Assembly: GCA_033782935.1 (NCBI GenBank)
Contig: JAWQEG010001395.1
Location: forward strand, 1,210,501 to 1,274,500
Length of the DNA: 64,000 bases
Source of the DNA: Petrolisthes cinctipes
Taxonomy: Eukaryota; Arthropoda; Malacostraca; Decapoda; Porcellanidae
Direction of reading: 5' to 3'
Shown here: one piece after another, positions 62,500-64,000 of the stretch
Layout: each line of letters starts with the position of its first letter
How positions within the stretch are numbered: the stretch's first letter is position 1
Made by a program: the position numbers and the translations under genes
The notes under the pieces: model-generated
Database searches by the model: none
Told to the model about the DNA's origin: nothing
What the model saw: the letters and a program-made list of their open reading frames with translations, nothing else

Positions 62500-64000
62500 G
62501 TTTTGGGCCTGTATTTTGTAAATACTCTAACACGGAGTAGGCATGTACAGATCGCTTCTGGGACCCCAAAATATCGAATTTTCGGGTGTTTTGAGCCTGA
62601 ACTTGAGATATAAACGGGTACTGAAGATGCATGCACATATCGACTTTTGGGCACCTAAAACATCGATTTTGAGCATGTTTTGGGCCTGTATTTTGAAAAT
62701 ACACTACCATGGAGTAGGCATGTACAGATCGCTTCTGGGACCCAAAAATATCGAATTTTCGGGTGTTTTCAGCCTGAATTTGAGATATAAACGGGTACTG
62801 AAGAGGCATGCACATATCGATTTTTTGGCACATAAAACATCAATTTTCAGTATGTTTTTGGCCTGTATTTCGAAAATACTCTAACACGGAGTAGGCATGT
62901 ACAGATCGCTTCTGGGACCCCTAAATATCGAATTTTCGGGTGTTTTGGGACTGAATTTTAGATATCGACTTTTTGGCACCTAAAAGATCGATTTTTAGCA
63001 TGTTTTTAGCCTATATTTTGAAAATATTCTAGCACTGAGTAGGCATGTACAGATTGCTTCTGGGACCCCAAAATATTGAATTTTCGGGTGTTTAGGGCCA
63101 GAATTTGAGATATAAACGGGTAAAGAAGATGCATGCACATATCGACTTTTGGGCACCTAAAAGATCGATTTTCAGTATGTTTTTGGCCTGTATTTTGAAA
63201 ATACTCTAACACCAGTAGGCATGTACAGATCGCTTCTGGGACCCCAAAATATCGAATTTTCGGGTGTTATGGGAATGAATTTGAGATATCGCCTTTACGC
63301 ACCTAAAATATCGATTTTTAGCATGTTTTGTGCCTATATTTTGAAAATATTCTAGCACACTAGTAGGCATGTACAGATCGCTTCTGGGACCCCAAAATAT
63401 TAAATTTTCGGGTGTTTAGGGCCTGAATTTGAGATATAAACGGGTAGAGAAGATACATGCACATATTGACTTTGGGCATCTAAATTATCGATTTTCAGCA
63501 TGTTTTGGGCATGTATTTTGAAAATCCTCTTACACGGAGTAGGCATGTACAGATCGCTTCTGGGACCCCAAAATATCGAATTTTCGGGTGTTTTGAGCCT
63601 GAATTTGAGATATAAACGGGTACTGAAGAGGCATGCACATATCGATTTTTTGGCACATAAAACATCGATTTTTAACATGTTTTGGGCGGGTATTTTGAAA
63701 ATACTCTAACACGGAGTAGGCATGTACAGATCGCTACTGGGACCCTAAATATCGAATTTTCGGGTGTTTTGGGCCTTAATTTGAAATATCGACTTTTTGG
63801 CACCTAAAATATCGATTTTTTAGCATGTTTTTAGCCTATATTTTGAAAATATTCTAGCACTGAGTAGGCATGTACAGATTGCTTCTGGGACCCCAAAATA
63901 TTGAATTTTCGGGTGTTTAGGCCCGAAGTTGAGATATAAACGGGTACAGAATATGCATTCACATATCAACTTTTGGGCACCTAAAAGATCGATTTTCAGT
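62500..64000 (+). repeat. Array continuing to the right edge
   Basis: Ordinary L and S monomers continue to the last base. Examples include an L copy with 'gaagaggcatgcac' (62.81 kb, again at 63.63 kb) and an S2 copy with 'gttatgggaatg' (63.27 kb) whose tail is 'agcacactagt'. The window ends inside an L monomer at 'gattttcagt'. Likewise the first 141 bases are the 3' part of an L monomer. No array boundary is visible on either side. Confidence 0.9.

Larger units (their letters stand above)
1..64000 (+). repeat. Satellite DNA array, single family, 177/148 bp monomers
   Basis: The entire window is tandem copies of one AT-rich repeat in one orientation. Each copy starts with 'aggcatgtacag', followed by 'cttctgggacc', 'gagatat', 'ggcacct' and 'attttgaaaat' in the same order. 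Spacing between starts is almost always 176-177 or 147-148 bp, and about 380 copies fit. No gene, unique spacer, inserted element or inverted segment interrupts it, and it continues past both ends. Arrays of nucleosome-length monomers with higher-order structure are known from eukaryotic centromeres and pericentromeric heterochromatin, so that location is an inference. I do not recognise the family. The orientation given as plus is arbitrary. Confidence 0.98.

Noticed and set aside
1..64000. CRISPR array (regular repeats)
   Set aside because: There are no unique spacers: the full 148-177 bp unit is repeated, with divergence spread throughout. Length and organisation are those of satellite DNA.
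1..64000. Transposable element, inverted segment or array edge within the window
   Set aside because: I looked for loss of the regular 'aggcatgta' spacing, terminal repeats, poly-A runs and reversed monomers and found none. The longest homopolymer I noticed is the T run near 46,060 and 47,037, which is a monomer variant.
1..64000. Assignment to a named satellite family (human alpha satellite, Arabidopsis 178 bp centromere repeat or similar)
   Set aside because: The lengths are similar, but I see no sequence resemblance to the families I can recall. Similar length is common among unrelated centromeric satellites. A database search would be decisive and was not possible.

Overview
The whole 64 kb window is one uninterrupted head-to-tail satellite DNA array. 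I find no protein-coding gene, RNA gene, transposon, CRISPR array or unique-sequence island. Every part of it is built from one AT-rich repeat family (about 61% A+T in my hand consensus), always in the same orientation, and the array runs off both ends. Such arrays are typical of eukaryotic nuclear heterochromatin, especially centromeres or pericentromeres. I do not recognise the family and cannot name the organism from the sequence.

Monomer architecture: taking 'aggcatgtacag' as the start, monomers fall into two length classes. Long monomers (L) are 176-177 bp and short monomers (S) are 147-148 bp. I tracked starts by hand from 142 to about 29,600: 176 monomers, mean 167.5 bp, roughly one third short. 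Extrapolated, the window holds about 380. The L monomer is itself an old tandem dimer: its first 88 bp and last 89 bp align at about 76% identity over the first 66 positions. The S monomer is an L monomer that lost 29 bp across the half-repeat junction, between two ATAT copies. S splits into two subfamilies (S1, S2) and L into at least five.

Higher-order layout, left to right: 3.4-17.4 kb is a mosaic of blocks shared at offsets of 1,328, 854, 1,882, 5,037, 5,535, 6,919 and 8,517 bp. Next, 17.4-21.4 kb is related to 42.4-46.0 kb at offsets of 24.4-25.0 kb. A 6.46-6.63 kb unit covers 21.4-27.9 and 27.9-34.0 kb. A 4,275 bp unit is duplicated at 31.2-39.8 kb, followed by an extra 1,298 bp copy (39.85-41.15 kb). 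A 5.69 kb unit spans 42.6-48.3 kb, with a shortened copy at 48.3-52.0 kb. Inside the first copy is a run of five 325 bp S-L dimers (45.5-47.2 kb). Units of 1,827 bp (53.3-56.5 kb) and 3,154 bp (56.5-61.5 kb) follow, each with a shortened second copy. Nearly all changes in offset equal a whole number of monomers, as expected from in-register unequal exchange.

Long open reading frames on the minus strand (up to about 285 codons) are a by-product. The 177 bp monomer is 59 codons long and its minus strand carries very few stop triplets, so the frames stay open with no sign of a gene. The items most worth following up are the internal 88 bp duplication, the deletion origin of the short monomers, the quantised rearrangements and the very young duplications at 31-41 kb. 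All coordinates of block edges are hand estimates, good to a few tens of bases or worse where copies are similar on both sides.
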